DNA of 64,000 nt, from assembly GCF_041242975.1 (NCBI RefSeq), contig NZ_CP162488.1:3710001-3774000 (forward strand), written 5' to 3'. The notes under the pieces are model-generated. The model worked only from the letters and a program-made list of their open reading frames with translations. It made no database searches and was not told where the DNA came from. The position numbers and the translations under genes are program-made. The DNA comes from Xanthomonas sp. DAR 35659. GTDB taxonomy: Bacteria; Pseudomonadota; Gammaproteobacteria; Xanthomonadales; Xanthomonadaceae. Below are positions 53,700 to 63,807 of this stretch, in pieces. The first letter of the stretch is position 1, and each line of letters begins with the position of its first letter.

Positions 53700-56600
53700 C
53701 TACATATTGCGCCGATATTCCCCGCCCACTTCGTACAGGGCATGGCTGATCTGGCCGAGGCTATGGGTCTTGACCGCCTCCATCAGCGCGGCGAACACAT
53801 TGCGCCGATCGCGCGCGGTGCGCTGCAGGCCGCCCAGTCCGGCGCCGTCGGGCTGCAGCGCCAGCGCATTGCGGCGCTGTTGCCAATCGCGCACGTTGCC
53901 GATCTGCTGGTCCTTTTCCGCGTCGGTGGAGCGGATCAGTTCGATCACGGTCCCGGTCTCGCCGGCATGCTCCTTGGGCAGGAAGGTGTTCACGCCCACC
54001 AGCGGCAGGCTGCCATCGTGCTTCTTGTGCTCGTAGTACAGGCTCTCCTCCTGGATCTTGCCGCGCTGGTACATGGTGTCCATCGCGCCGAGCACGCCGC
54101 CGCGCTCGCTGATCGCCTCGAACTCCTTGTACACCGCCTCCTCCACCAGGTCGGTGAGCTGCTCGACGATGAAGCTGCCCTGCCAGGGGTTCTCGCAGAA
54201 GTTCAGCCCCAACTCCTTGTTGATGATCATCTGGATCGCCACCGCGCGGCGCACGCTCTCCTCGGTCGGCGTGGTGATCGCCTCGTCGTAGGCGTTGGTG
54301 TGCAGGCTGTTGCAGTTGTCGAACAGCGCGTACAGCGCCTGCAGCGTGGTGCGGATGTCGTTGAACTGGATCTCCTGCGCGTGCAGCGAACGGCCCGAGG
54401 TCTGGATGTGGTACTTCATCATCTGGCTGCGTTCGTTGCCGCCGTAGCGCTCGCGCATCGCCCGCGCCCAGATGCGCCGCGCCACCCGACCGATGACGGT
54501 GTATTCCGGGTCCATGCCGTTGCTGAAGAAGAAGCTCAGGTTCGGCGCGAAATCGTCGATGCGCATGCCGCGCGCCAGGTAGTACTCGACGATGGTGAAG
54601 CCGTTGCTCAGGGTGAAGGCGAGCTGGCTGATCGGGTTCGCCCCGGCCTCGGCGATGTGATAGCCGGAGATCGACACCGAGTAGAAGTTGCGCACCTTGT
54701 GTTCGACGAAGTACTGCTGGATGTCGCCCATCATGCGCAGCGCGAACTCGGTGCTGAAGATGCAGGTGTTCTGCGCCTGGTCCTCCTTGAGGATGTCGGC
54801 CTGCACCGTGCCGCGCACGCTTGACAAGGTCTGCGCCTTGATCTGCGCATAGGTCTGCGCATCCACCAGTTGGTCGCCGCTGACCCCGAGCAGGCCCAGG
54901 CCGAGGCCGTCGTTGGTCGGCGGCAGGCTACCGTGATAGCGCGGGCGTTCGCGGCCCTCGAACAGCCGCGCCAGATCCTGCTCGGCCTGCGCCCAGCGCT
55001 GCGCGTCGGCCTTGAGGTACTTCTCCACCTGCTGGTCGATGGCGGTGTTCATGAACATCGCCAGGATCATCGGCGCCGGGCCGTTGATGGTCATCGACAC
55101 GCTGGTGGTCGGCGCGCACAGGTCGAAGCCGGAGTACAGCTTCTTCATGTCGTCCAGGGTCGGGATGTTGACCCCGGAATTGCCGACCTTGCCGTAGATG
55201 TCCGGGCGCGGCGCCGGGTCCTCGCCGTACAAGGTGACGCTGTCGAAGGCGGTGGACAGGCGCGCGGCCGGCTGGCCCACGCTGAGGTAATGGAAGCGGC
55301 GGTTGGTGCGCTCGGGCGTGCCCTCGCCGGCGAACATGCGGATCGGGTCCTCGCCGGCGCGTCGGTACGGATACACGCCGCCGGTGTACGGATAGCTGCC
55401 GGGCAGGTTCTCCTTGCCGAGGAAGGTCAGCAGTTCGCCCCAGCTCTTGTAGCGCGGCGCGGCGATCTTGGGGATCGGCTGCTGGCTCAGCGACTGCCGG
55501 TAGTTCTCCACGCGGATCGCCTTGCCGCGCACTTCGTACTCGGTGACCGGATCGGTGATCGACTTGAGCCGCTGCGGCCAGTCGCGCAGCAATTTCAACG
55601 ATTCGCTGGACAGCGACTGCACCGCATCGTTGTAGCGCTGGCGCAGCAGCACCAAGGTCGCATCGGCCGCGTCGGCGGCCGGGCCGGCCGACGCCAGCAG
55701 GTCCTGCGCGGCGTACAGTTCGAGCTGGGCGGGCAACTGCGGATCCTGCAACGCATGCAGCGATTGCCAGAACGCCTGCGCGCGATCGGCGGCCTCGGCC
55801 TGGCGCACGATGCCGGCGTTGAGCGCGCGGCCCTGTTCGGCGATCTCGGCCAGGTAGCGCACGCGCGCGCCCGGGATCAGCACAGTGGCGCGCGGCTCCT
55901 TGAGGCTGGTGTCCAGGTCCGGCTGGAAGTCGCAACGCGGCGCGTCGCCGGCCGTGGGGGCGGCCAACTCCAGCTTCTCGCGCACCAGCCGGCACAGGTT
56001 GACGAACATCCAGCTGATGCCGGGATCGTTGAACTGGCTGGCGATGGTCGGATACACCGGCACTGCCTCGTCCTCGAGCTGGAACGCAGCGCGGTTGCGC
56101 CGCCATTGCTTGCGCACGTCGCGCAGCGCGTCCTCGGCGCCGCGGCGGTCGTACTTGTTCAGCACCACCAGTTCGGCGAAGTCGAGCATGTCGATCTTCT
56201 CCAACTGGCTGGGCGCGCCGTAGTCGCTGGTCATCACGTACACCGGGAAATCGACCAGATCGACGATCTCCGAATCGCTCTGGCCGATGCCGGCGGTCTC
56301 CACGATCACCAGGTCGTAGCCGACGCATTTCAGCAGCGCGATGCAATCCTTGAGCACGCGATTGGTGGCCGCGTGCTGGCGCCGCGTGGCCATCGAGCGC
56401 ATGTACACGCGCGGGCTGCGCAGGGCGTTCATGCGGATGCGGTCGCCGAGCAGCGCACCGCCGGTGCGGCGCCGGCTCGGGTCCACCGACACCACCGCGA
56501 TGCGCATCTGCGGGAAGGCGGCCAGGAAGCGGTTGAGCAGTTCGTCGGTGACCGAGGACTTGCCGGCGCCGCCGGTGCCGGTGAGGCCGAGCACGGGCGC

Positions 56601-57263
56601 CAGGCGCGTGCCGCGCGGCCCCTGCCCCCGCGACTCGGACACGCCCGGCGCGCCGGCCTGCCACTGCTTGCGCAGCAGGGCCAGTTCGGCCTCGGAGAAC
56701 GCGCCGTCCTCGATCGCCGACAGCATCCGGCCGATGCCGATGTCGTCGTCGATGTCCGGCAACGGGCTGCCGGCCGGCGCCGCGCCATCCGTGTCCGCCG
56801 CGACAGCGCGCGCCCGTCCGGCGCGCGCGACCACGTCCTCGATCATTTCTACCAGGCCCATCTTCATGCCGTCGTTGGGGTGGTAGATGCGCTCCACGCC
56901 GTAGGCCTGCAGCTCGGCGATCTCTTCCGGGGTGATGGTGCCGCCGCCGCCGCCGAACACCCGCACATGGCCGGCGCCGCGCTCGCGCAGCATGTCCACC
57001 ATGTACTTGAAGTATTCGACATGGCCGCCCTGGTAGGACGACAGCGCGATGGCGTCGGCGTCCTCCTGCAGCGCCGCGCGCACCACGTCCTCGACGCTGC
57101 GGTTGTGGCCGAGATGGATCACCTCGGCGCCCTGCGCCTGGATCAGCCGGCGCATGATGTTGATCGCCGCGTCGTGGCCGTCGAACAGGCTGGCGGCGGT
57201 GACGAAACGCAATGGGCTGCTGTCCGCTTGCGGCAGCGGAACGCGGGACGCGGGAATGCTCAT
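53700..57263 (-). CDS. icmF: Fused isobutyryl-CoA mutase IcmF
   Basis: 1,187 residues with the three-part plan of IcmF. Residues about 15-150 form the B12-binding domain ([52 protein letters not shown]). About 200-500 is the MeaB-like G-protein chaperone with the P-loop [16 protein letters not shown] and switch regions. About 560-1187 is the mutase barrel ([53 protein letters not shown]). It interconverts isobutyryl-CoA and n-butyryl-CoA (some homologues pivalyl-CoA/isovaleryl-CoA) using adenosylcobalamin, linking valine-derived and straight-chain acyl-CoA pools. Start ATG 57263; no strong ribosome site is visible. Confidence 0.95.
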   Translation of the reverse strand: MSIPASRVPLPQADSSPLRFVTAASLFDGHDAAINIMRRLIQAQGAEVIHLGHNRSVEDVVRAALQEDADAIALSSYQGGHVEYFKYMVDMLRERGAGHVRVFGGGGGTITPEEIAELQAYGVERIYHPNDGMKMGLVEMIEDVVARAGRARAVAADTDGAAPAGSPLPDIDDDIGIGRMLSAIEDGAFSEAELALLRKQWQAGAPGVSESRGQGPRGTRLAPVLGLTGTGGAGKSSVTDELLNRFLAAFPQMRIAVVSVDPSRRRTGGALLGDRIRMNALRSPRVYMRSMATRRQHAATNRVLKDCIALLKCVGYDLVIVETAGIGQSDSEIVDLVDFPVYVMTSDYGAPSQLEKIDMLDFAELVVLNKYDRRGAEDALRDVRKQWRRNRAAFQLEDEAVPVYPTIASQFNDPGISWMFVNLCRLVREKLELAAPTAGDAPRCDFQPDLDTSLKEPRATVLIPGARVRYLAEIAEQGRALNAGIVRQAEAADRAQAFWQSLHALQDPQLPAQLELYAAQDLLASAGPAADAADATLVLLRQRYNDAVQSLSSESLKLLRDWPQRLKSITDPVTEYEVRGKAIRVENYRQSLSQQPIPKIAAPRYKSWGELLTFLGKENLPGSYPYTGGVYPYRRAGEDPIRMFAGEGTPERTNRRFHYLSVGQPAARLSTAFDSVTLYGEDPAPRPDIYGKVGNSGVNIPTLDDMKKLYSGFDLCAPTTSVSMTINGPAPMILAMFMNTAIDQQVEKYLKADAQRWAQAEQDLARLFEGRERPRYHGSLPPTNDGLGLGLLGVSGDQLVDAQTYAQIKAQTLSSVRGTVQADILKEDQAQNTCIFSTEFALRMMGDIQQYFVEHKVRNFYSVSISGYHIAEAGANPISQLAFTLSNGFTIVEYYLARGMRIDDFAPNLSFFFSNGMDPEYTVIGRVARRIWARAMRERYGGNERSQMMKYHIQTSGRSLHAQEIQFNDIRTTLQALYALFDNCNSLHTNAYDEAITTPTEESVRRAVAIQMIINKELGLNFCENPWQGSFIVEQLTDLVEEAVYKEFEAISERGGVLGAMDTMYQRGKIQEESLYYEHKKHDGSLPLVGVNTFLPKEHAGETGTVIELIRSTDAEKDQQIGNVRDWQQRRNALALQPDGAGLGGLQRTARDRRNVFAALMEAVKTHSLGQISHALYEVGGEYRRNM

Positions 57264-57657
57264 CGAGAGGACATCGGCAAGAGAATGCCGCAATTCTAGG
57301 CGTGCCGCGCAGGTCGGGCAGGTTGCGCTGCAACATGCGACGACGGCGGACCCGCCGCGACCGCTGCGGAGCGCCGCGGTGTCGCTGGTCTCCGGTTCGC
57401 CCCGCGCGTGCGCCTGCGCGGCGACGCGAGCGTGTTCGCGATCGCGCGTGCGCCCTTCGCCCGCGCGGCATCGCGGTGGCCACGCCACGCGAGCCGTCGC
57501 TCGCTTGGCGCGGCGGCACGCGGCCCGCACTACCAGACGCGCCGGATGGTCGCTGGCTATCCAGGCGCTGAATGCGGCCGTGCGCCGCGTCAACAGCGCG
57601 GGCGCCCGCGACGTTTGCATCGGGGTCGGCGCATTGCCGATGTCGCTGGAGAATCGC
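57264..57657. other. Divergent intergenic region without a recognised gene
   Basis: 394 bases between icmF and the YXWGXW protein gene. No protein-like frame or strong palindrome was seen. Promoters of the two divergent genes should lie here, but the GC-rich sequence shows no convincing -35/-10 pairs. Confidence 0.45.
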
Positions 57658-57975
57658 ATGTCGCTTCGCCCTTTCTTGCTGGCCTCGCTGCTCGGCGTCA
57701 CGCTCGCCGCGGGCATGGTGGCCGCACCCGCGCAGGCGCGGTCGGTCGTGGAACTGTCGGTGCGGACCGCTCCGCCGCCGCCGCGCTTCGAACGCGTGGT
57801 AGTGCGACCGGGCTATGTGTGGGCGCCCGGCTACTGGCATTGGAACGGCCACCGCCACGTCTGGGTCGGCGGCCACTACGTGCGCGAACGCCCGGGCTAC
57901 GTCTACGTCGGCCCGCGCTGGGAGCCCTACGGCCCCGCCTATCGCTTCCATGGCGGCTACTGGGTGCATCGCTAG
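57658..57975 (+). CDS. Secreted YXWGXW-repeat-like small protein
   Basis: 105 residues. Signal peptide ([22 protein letters not shown]) and a mature part rich in tryptophan, tyrosine, histidine and glycine: [41 protein letters not shown]. This is the YXWGXW/PXPX-type repeat of periplasmic or surface proteins of unknown function. GGAGA precedes ATG 57658. The stop codon TAG at 57973-57975 lies within the CTAG at the edge of a MITE-like element. Confidence 0.82.
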   Translation: MSLRPFLLASLLGVTLAAGMVAAPAQARSVVELSVRTAPPPPRFERVVVRPGYVWAPGYWHWNGHRHVWVGGHYVRERPGYVYVGPRWEPYGPAYRFHGGYWVHR

Positions 57976-58242
57976 GGCGTGTCACCACTCCCCGAGCATG
58001 CCGCGTTGGGTCTGGCAGGCGCCACGCCGGCGTTGCACGGCGCAGCGCCTGACTGGCGGTCAGGTCAAGCCGCGCGGCGTCGGTGTGGCGCCTGCCAGGC
58101 CCAACCCGAAGGGCCGCGGTTGCGCGCGCCCGTGGCCGCGTCATCACTCGGGCGTGGACGGACGTCCACTTCCTCGTTCTTCCTTGCCACAGGCGCGCGC
58201 AACCGCGGCGCGGCATGCTCGGGGAGTGGTGACACGCCCTAG
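57972..58242. mobile_element. MITE-like fold-back element with 34-bp perfect terminal inverted repeats
   Basis: 57972-58005 and 58209-58242 are exact inverted complements, opening CTAGGGCGTGTCACCACTCC. Inside are further inverted pairs: GGCAGGCGCCAC-like arms (58014-58026 with 58086-58099) and CCGCGGTTGCGCGCGC (58112-58127 with 58192-58207), so most of the 271 bp can fold back. The outermost CTAG may be a duplicated target of the YTAR type used by IS5-family transposases, leaving a 263-bp element without a gene. It abuts the coding end of the YXWGXW gene. Confidence 0.8.
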
Positions 58243-58487
58243 GCGGCGGCGATGCTGCGCGGCGACGTGACCGACGCCGCCGCGCTTTGCGATAGTGCGC
58301 GGACCACGGCAATGCGCCGGTCCCAGGGGGAACGCATGTCCAGGCATCCGCTGTCGCATGCGCCCCGACTGGCGCCACGGCCAGCCGCACATGGCGCGGC
58401 GGCTGACGCCGCGTCCACCCCGCCGCCGGCCCTCGGGCGTGGGCGTGCAGCCCCTGCCCCGTATTCGTCTCACGGCCGCTCCTAGCG

Positions 58488-59036
58488 ATGCCATCGCGAC
58501 TGCCGCCGGGAACCTACGCGATCGCCATCACCGTGGTGGCGGTGGCGATCGCCAGCGTCGCCGCCTGGCGCGACCGCCCCACCGATGCCGCGTCGCGCCG
58601 AAGCCTGGGCGAGGCCATCGGCGCCACCGCGACCGCGGTGCGCCGCCCCGTCGCGGCCACGCCCGCCTCCCCTGGCACGCCGCCGGACACGGCCGCCGAC
58701 GCTCCGGCGGGCGACGAGCCCGCGTTCGATCGGCAGGGCCAGGTCATCCCGGACCTGGCATTGCGCCACTACCTGGACCGCTACCTGACCGCCCGGGACG
58801 CGCCATCGCCGCTGGAGCGGCGCCAGCGCCTGCAACGCGACCTGGCCACCGCCCGCATGCCCGCCGCGCGATCGCGGCAGATCCTCGACTGGTTCGACCG
58901 CTACGCCGCGTATCGGCAGGCCGAGGCCGCCGCCCCGGCGCCGATGGCCGCTGCGCAGCGGCACGCACTGCGCGAGCGCCTGCTCGGTCCTGCCGCAGCC
59001 GCCGCGTTCTTCGCCGACGAGGCCGCCGCGCCCTGA
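58488..59036 (+). CDS. Half-length lipase-chaperone-like (LifO/LipB) membrane-anchored protein
   Basis: 182 residues. An N-terminal membrane anchor (YAIAITVVAVAIASVAA) and an alanine/proline-rich linker precede FDRQGQVIPDLALRHYLDRYLTARDAPS, then LERRQRLQRDLATARMPAARSRQILDWFDRYAAYRQ and a terminal AAFFADEAAAP. This matches the start of lipase-specific foldases (variable linker, first mini-domain and the conserved FFADE-type block), which are normally about 340 residues. The second half is missing and no lipase of the partner class is adjacent. Either a truncated remnant or a short specialised form. Confidence 0.6.
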   Translation: MPSRLPPGTYAIAITVVAVAIASVAAWRDRPTDAASRRSLGEAIGATATAVRRPVAATPASPGTPPDTAADAPAGDEPAFDRQGQVIPDLALRHYLDRYLTARDAPSPLERRQRLQRDLATARMPAARSRQILDWFDRYAAYRQAEAAAPAPMAAAQRHALRERLLGPAAAAAFFADEAAAP

Positions 59037-59339
59037 GCGTCTAGGCGACCGGCGTGCCACGCGCTGGTGTCGCGTCCGCCGCTCCCGTGCGCGCCGACAT
59101 GGGCAGTCCGAGGTATCCATATAGCCCCGTGCTTCGCAACGCAGGCCAGGCGCGAGGCGCGGTGCGCCGCGGGAGCGGGCCACCGATGCAACCGATGCGC
59201 ATGCCGCCGGCACCCAGGCCAAGAGGACGCCTGCTGACGCGCGAGCGCCCCTCCCGCGTCGCACGCCGCACCGAGATGCCCGTATCGCCTGGGCCGGGGC
59301 CAACCCGGCAACGGCCGCGCGGCGCCCGGGCAATTGCTT

Positions 59340-59393
59340 TAAAATGCGCCCATCGCGACGATCAGGACCCGTTCCCGAACCCGTCGCGTTTTT
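59340..59393 (+). promoter_or_regulatory. Possible promoter -10 and leader hairpin with U tract before leucine dehydrogenase
   Basis: TAAAAT (59340-59345) is a good -10 element in otherwise GC-rich DNA. Ten bases on, CGCGACG (59354-59360) pairs with CGTCGCG (59382-59388) and is followed by TTTTT (59389-59393). This could be a leader attenuator or a terminator for upstream transcripts; no leader peptide rich in leucine is seen. The rest of 59037-59467 is featureless. Confidence 0.5.
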
Positions 59394-59467
59394 CGTTTTA
59401 CGCCCCTCAACTAGGCAAGTTCCTGGAATCCAGGTGTCCTGCACCTGCACCGCCAGCGGAGCCCCCC

Positions 59468-60568
59468 ATGCTTTTCGAAACGCTAGCCACCACCGGACAC
59501 GAACAGGTCGTCTTCTGCCACAACCGCGACGTGGGCCTGCAGGCGATCATCGCCATCCACAACACCGTCCTCGGCCCGGCCCTGGGCGGCGTGCGCATGC
59601 GCCCGTACCCCAGTACCGAGGCCGCGCTGCACGACGCGCTGCGGCTCAGCCGCACCATGACCTACAAGAACGCGCTGGCCGGGCTCAACATCGGCGGCGG
59701 CAAGGCGGTGATCATCGGCGACCCCAAAGCCGACAAGTCCGAAGCGCTGTTCCGCGCCTTCGGCCGCTATGTCGATTCGCTGGGCGGCCGCTACATCACC
59801 GCCGAGGACGTGGGCACCGACGTCAACGACATGGAGCAGATCTACCTGGAGACCGAGTACGTCACCGGCGTGCACCAGGTGCATGGCGGCTCCGGCGACC
59901 CGGCGCCCTTCACCGCCTACGGCGCGCTGCAGGCGCTGATGGCCTCGCTGCAACGCAAGCTCGGCCACGAGGAGATCGGCAAGACCAGCATCGCCGTGCA
60001 GGGCCTGGGTCACATCGGCATGGAGCTGGTGAAGCTACTGAAGGAACGCGGCGCCAAGCTGTACGTGACCGACCTGGACCCGGCGCTGGCCGAGCGCGCG
60101 GTCGCCGACTACGGCGCCGAGGCGGTCAAGCCGGACGAGATCTACGACGTGGCCGCCGACGTGCTGGCGCCGTGCGCGCTGGAAAGCGCGATCGACGAAA
60201 CCACCCTGCCACGGCTGAAGGCGAAGATCATCTGCGGTACCGCCAACAACCAGCTGGCCAACGCCGCGGTCGGCGAGGAACTGCATCGGCGCGGCATCCT
60301 GTATGCCCCGGACTACGCGGTCAACGCCGGCGGCGTGATGAACGTGTCGCTGGAGATCGACGGCTACAACCGCGAACGCGCGATGCGCCTGATCCGCAGC
60401 CTGTACCACAACCTGGGCAAGATCTTCGACCTGTCCGAACGCGACAACATCCCGCCGCAGCAGGCCGCCGACCGCATCGCCGAGGCGCGCATGCAGGCGA
60501 TCGGCAAGCTCAAGCTGCCGCTGGGCCGCACCGCGCCGCGCTCGATGGGGCATCTGCGCGGGGAGTGA
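59468..60568 (+). CDS. Leucine (Glu/Leu/Phe/Val family) dehydrogenase
   Basis: 366 residues, the length of leucine dehydrogenases. GPALGGVRMRPYPS, YKNALAGLNIGGGKAVIIGD (with the catalytic lysine), TAEDVGTDVNDMEQI and the NAD-binding QGLGHIGMELVKLLKERG are in the expected order, and ICGTANNQLA and NAGGVMNVS close the active site. It reversibly converts branched-chain amino acids to 2-oxo acids, feeding branched fatty acid synthesis, which is prominent in xanthomonads. ATG 59468 follows a weak ribosome site. icmF 2 kb away may use downstream acyl-CoA products. Confidence 0.93.
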   Translation: MLFETLATTGHEQVVFCHNRDVGLQAIIAIHNTVLGPALGGVRMRPYPSTEAALHDALRLSRTMTYKNALAGLNIGGGKAVIIGDPKADKSEALFRAFGRYVDSLGGRYITAEDVGTDVNDMEQIYLETEYVTGVHQVHGGSGDPAPFTAYGALQALMASLQRKLGHEEIGKTSIAVQGLGHIGMELVKLLKERGAKLYVTDLDPALAERAVADYGAEAVKPDEIYDVAADVLAPCALESAIDETTLPRLKAKIICGTANNQLANAAVGEELHRRGILYAPDYAVNAGGVMNVSLEIDGYNRERAMRLIRSLYHNLGKIFDLSERDNIPPQQAADRIAEARMQAIGKLKLPLGRTAPRSMGHLRGE

Positions 60569-60690
60569 GCCGCGCGTCGCGGCGCCCAGGCGCAAGACAC
60601 ATCGGCACCGACGTGACCATGCGTGGGGACGAAAAGCCCCTCCCACACGAGGATCGGCGTCGCCGCATTCTGTCGCCGCTGCGGAGCGAC

Positions 60691-60844
60691 AGGGCACCTC
60701 TAACACCATGGGGAAGTGTCCTGTAGGAGCGGCTTCAGCCGCGATAGGCGTTAGCGGGAAAGCCTCGTCGCGGCTGAAGCCGCTCCTACAGCGCAAACTG
60801 CAAGTGGCTGGTTGTGGCGAAAGCAGGTTATCGAGAGGTGCCCT
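60691..60844. repeat. Intact composite palindromic repeat (REP-like core with inverted outer arms)
   Basis: The outer arms AGGGCACCTCT (60691-60701) and AGAGGTGCCCT (60834-60844) are perfect inverted complements. The core palindrome (60722-60791) begins CTGTAGGAGCGGCTTCAGCC. Between core and right arm lies CAAACTGCAAGTGGCTGG and GTTGTGGCGAAAGCAGG. The copy at 51524-52902, minus the IS element, has the same organisation and length in inverse orientation. A half-site CTGTGGGAGCGACGTCAG follows at 60850. No gene was found in the rest of 60569-60969. Confidence 0.9.
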
Positions 60845-60969
60845 TCAGCCCTGTGGGAGCGACGTCAGTCGCGACGAGCGAAGAGGACATCCGACGCCGA
60901 CGCGGCACGTCGGGACCACATCATCCTCCGCGGAACAACCCGACGCATCTGCGCCGGCTTGCCCCCAGC

Positions 60970-63807
60970 TCAGAACCCCAACCGATACCGCAGCGACAGC
61001 GCATGCGCATCGCCGCGCGGGCCGAAGCGCTGGTCGTAGCCCAGGCCCAGCGCGCTGGCGTTCCAGCGCCGGTCCAGGCTCAGCCCGAACAGCCCGCCCG
61101 AGCGCGCCGGCTGCAGATCGAGCAGCGGCGCCCACGCATCCACGCCGACGAAACTGGCTTGGCGCTGCAAGCCTTGCGCGGCCAGGGTCTGCTGCCATTC
61201 GCCATACCCCTGCAGCGCCCAACCCTGCCAGCGATAGCCGGCGCGCAAACCGGCCAGCGCCTGGCTGCGCGACGAGGACGCGGCGCCGGCCATCAGGCCG
61301 AAACCGTCGCCGCCCTGTTCGCGAAAACCATCGCTGTCGATACGGCTGTAGTCGGCGCCGGCGTACGGCGTCAGCCACGCCTTGCCGTGCCCGAAGCGGT
61401 AGCCGACCTCGACGCTGCCCGACAGGAAGCGCCCGGCATAACGGCTGGACGCATCGGCCACGGCATCGCCGAGCAACAGGCCGCGGTCGAGCTGGCGCCG
61501 GTACTGCCCGGTGCCCAGTTGCGCCAGCGCATAGGCGTCGCCGCCGACCGCGCCGAGATAGGCCTGGCCCTGCACCTGGCGATCGCGGCTGCGGTCCAGG
61601 CCGCCGTCGCTGCCGCCGCTGACGCGGGTTTCGCCGAAGGCGAAGCCGGCCACGGCGTGCTCGCCCAGGCGCAGGTCCTGGCCCATCATCCAGCCATCGA
61701 GCTGATCCTGGCCGCCGGCGAAACTGCCCTGCCCGCTGTCGCCCAGGCGCTGGCTCCACGCGCCGACCGCGCGCGGTCGCGCGAGCAGGCTGTCGAAGCG
61801 GCCGGACAGCGCGCGGCGCTGCAGGTCGATGCTGTCGAAGGTCATCGCGGTGGCCGCCGCGTGCGCTTCGCCGGACAGGCTGCGCAGGGTCGCCGAGGCC
61901 GCCGCCGCGGTCGGCGCTTGCTGCACCGCGCCGGCCGCCTTCAGCAAGGACGCATCGACCGACGTCGGATCGCGGCGCAGCTGCGTGTTCAGTTGCGAAA
62001 ACGCCGCATCCACGCGCGTGGCCGAGGCCAGCGTGGCGGCGGTCGCGGTGCCGAACGTCGCCGCGGCGGCGGTGACGCTGAGCGCCTGCACGGTGATCGA
62101 GGCGCTGGTGCCGTCGTAACTGAGCGAGGAGGTCAGGAACACGTTGGACGGCGTGGTGACCGAGCCGAACGTGCCGCTCAGCCCGCCGCTGGTGTCCAGC
62201 ACCTTGTAGGCGGTGTTGTTGGCCACGTAATCGCGTTTGCCGAGCACGTACAGCGAGCCGCCCTGCAGGGTCGCGGTGCCGGTCACCGAGAGCTTGTCGC
62301 CGACCAGCAGGGCCAGCCGGCCGGTGCTGGCCTGCACGTAGTTGCCGGTCAGGCTCAGCGTCGCGGCGCCGACCTGGAACGTGCCGGCATTGGCGACATT
62401 GCCGCGCAGCGGCCCGGTGCCGATGAAGGTGGCGCCATTGCCGACGGTGACGTCGGAGCCGCCGAGGCTGGCCGCGCTGAGCGTGCCGGCCTGGACCTGG
62501 GTCGCGCCGCTGTAGCTGTTCTGGGTGCCGCTCAGGGTCAAGGTCCCGCTGCCCTGCTTGATCAGGCCGCCGCTGCCGGCGATGTCGTTGGCCCAGGTCG
62601 AGGTGCCGGCGAAGGACACGCTGACGTCGCCCCAGTCGAACCGCGCCGGCCCCCACACCGCCTTGCCCACGTTGAGCAAGCCGTAGCCGAAGGTGGCATC
62701 CACGCCTGGCGCGCCCAGGTCGGTGGCGGTGCCGAGCAGGGTCTGCCGCACCAGGTCGTTGCTGAAATAGGGAAACGCCTGCCACACCAGCGTGGCCGCG
62801 CCCGAGACCAGCGGCGCCGCGAACGAGGTGCCGCTGCCGTAGTAGTAGCCGGGATTGGCGGTGGCGGTGGTCGCCTTGGGATCGACGAACACCTCCGTGC
62901 CCGGCGCGACCAGGCAATAGCGCATGGCCGCGCCGCACGCGTTGGAATAGGACTCCAGCGTGCTGCCGGTACTGGCGTCCACCGCCGCCGCCACCAGCCA
63001 GCCGCGCTCCAGGTCCGCCGCCGGGCGGGTGCCGCCGGGACCCGGCTGGCTGGGCAGCGAGGCCACGTCCGACGGCGTCGACTTGGATTCGTTGCCCGCC
63101 GCGAACACCACCAGCCCGCCGTTGCCCACCACGAACGGGCGGTACTCGTCGGCGATCGCGCTGGTCGCGCTGGGATCGGTCCAGTAGATGCCGCCCCAGG
63201 AATTGTTCATCACCTTGACCCCGGCATTGATCAGGTCCTGGTGGATCGAGGCCAGGCCCAGCGCGCCGCTGGTCTGGTTGCCCTTGCCGCTGCCATCGTC
63301 GTCGGGCGAGGTGTCGTTGATGATTCGCGCCGACACGATCTGCGCGCCCGGCGCGATGCCGCCCGGCCAGGCGCCCACCGCCTTGCCCGCGGCCAGTTGC
63401 GCGACCGTGGTGCCATGGCCATCGACGTCGTCGACCTTGACGTTGTTCTGGGCCGGATCGACGTAGATCAGGTTGGACACCACGCGTCCGGACAGCGCCG
63501 GGTGATTGCGGTTCACGCCGGTGTCCACCACGCCGATGCGATAGCCGCTGCCGTCGTAGCCGGCGTTGTGCGCGGCCAGGGTGTTGGTCAGCGCCAGATG
63601 CGCGTCGAACGCCGGCTGCGGCGGCGGCGGCGAGGTCGGCGGCGAAACCGGGGGAGACGACGGCGGCGGGGGCGGCGGCGAACTCGGGGGTGGCGAGGTC
63701 GGCGGCGGCTCGCTGCGGGTCAGCCCGCCACCGCCGCCACCGCCGCACGCGCCCAACGCCATCGCCAGTGCCGTCGCCAACAGCGACCGGGCCATCAACT
63801 TCCGCAT
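60970..63807 (-). CDS. Lipoprotein-type subtilisin-like autotransporter protease
   Basis: 945 residues. The signal ends in a lipobox (ALGAC) followed by a poly-glycine and a long proline/serine linker. The S8 domain has VVDTGVN (aspartate), DGHGTTVAQ (histidine), NNSWGG, and GTSFAAPLVSG (serine). GSGTLTLSGTQNSYSGATQVQAG is a passenger-associated autotransporter repeat. The last 280 residues form the outer-membrane beta barrel, ending in phenylalanine. It should be anchored by lipid and displayed or released at the surface, where it may process other exported proteins, as NalP and SphB1 do in other genera. GGAGAG precedes ATG 63807. Confidence 0.93.
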   Translation of the reverse strand: MRKLMARSLLATALAMALGACGGGGGGGLTRSEPPPTSPPPSSPPPPPPSSPPVSPPTSPPPPQPAFDAHLALTNTLAAHNAGYDGSGYRIGVVDTGVNRNHPALSGRVVSNLIYVDPAQNNVKVDDVDGHGTTVAQLAAGKAVGAWPGGIAPGAQIVSARIINDTSPDDDGSGKGNQTSGALGLASIHQDLINAGVKVMNNSWGGIYWTDPSATSAIADEYRPFVVGNGGLVVFAAGNESKSTPSDVASLPSQPGPGGTRPAADLERGWLVAAAVDASTGSTLESYSNACGAAMRYCLVAPGTEVFVDPKATTATANPGYYYGSGTSFAAPLVSGAATLVWQAFPYFSNDLVRQTLLGTATDLGAPGVDATFGYGLLNVGKAVWGPARFDWGDVSVSFAGTSTWANDIAGSGGLIKQGSGTLTLSGTQNSYSGATQVQAGTLSAASLGGSDVTVGNGATFIGTGPLRGNVANAGTFQVGAATLSLTGNYVQASTGRLALLVGDKLSVTGTATLQGGSLYVLGKRDYVANNTAYKVLDTSGGLSGTFGSVTTPSNVFLTSSLSYDGTSASITVQALSVTAAAATFGTATAATLASATRVDAAFSQLNTQLRRDPTSVDASLLKAAGAVQQAPTAAAASATLRSLSGEAHAAATAMTFDSIDLQRRALSGRFDSLLARPRAVGAWSQRLGDSGQGSFAGGQDQLDGWMMGQDLRLGEHAVAGFAFGETRVSGGSDGGLDRSRDRQVQGQAYLGAVGGDAYALAQLGTGQYRRQLDRGLLLGDAVADASSRYAGRFLSGSVEVGYRFGHGKAWLTPYAGADYSRIDSDGFREQGGDGFGLMAGAASSSRSQALAGLRAGYRWQGWALQGYGEWQQTLAAQGLQRQASFVGVDAWAPLLDLQPARSGGLFGLSLDRRWNASALGLGYDQRFGPRGDAHALSLRYRLGF

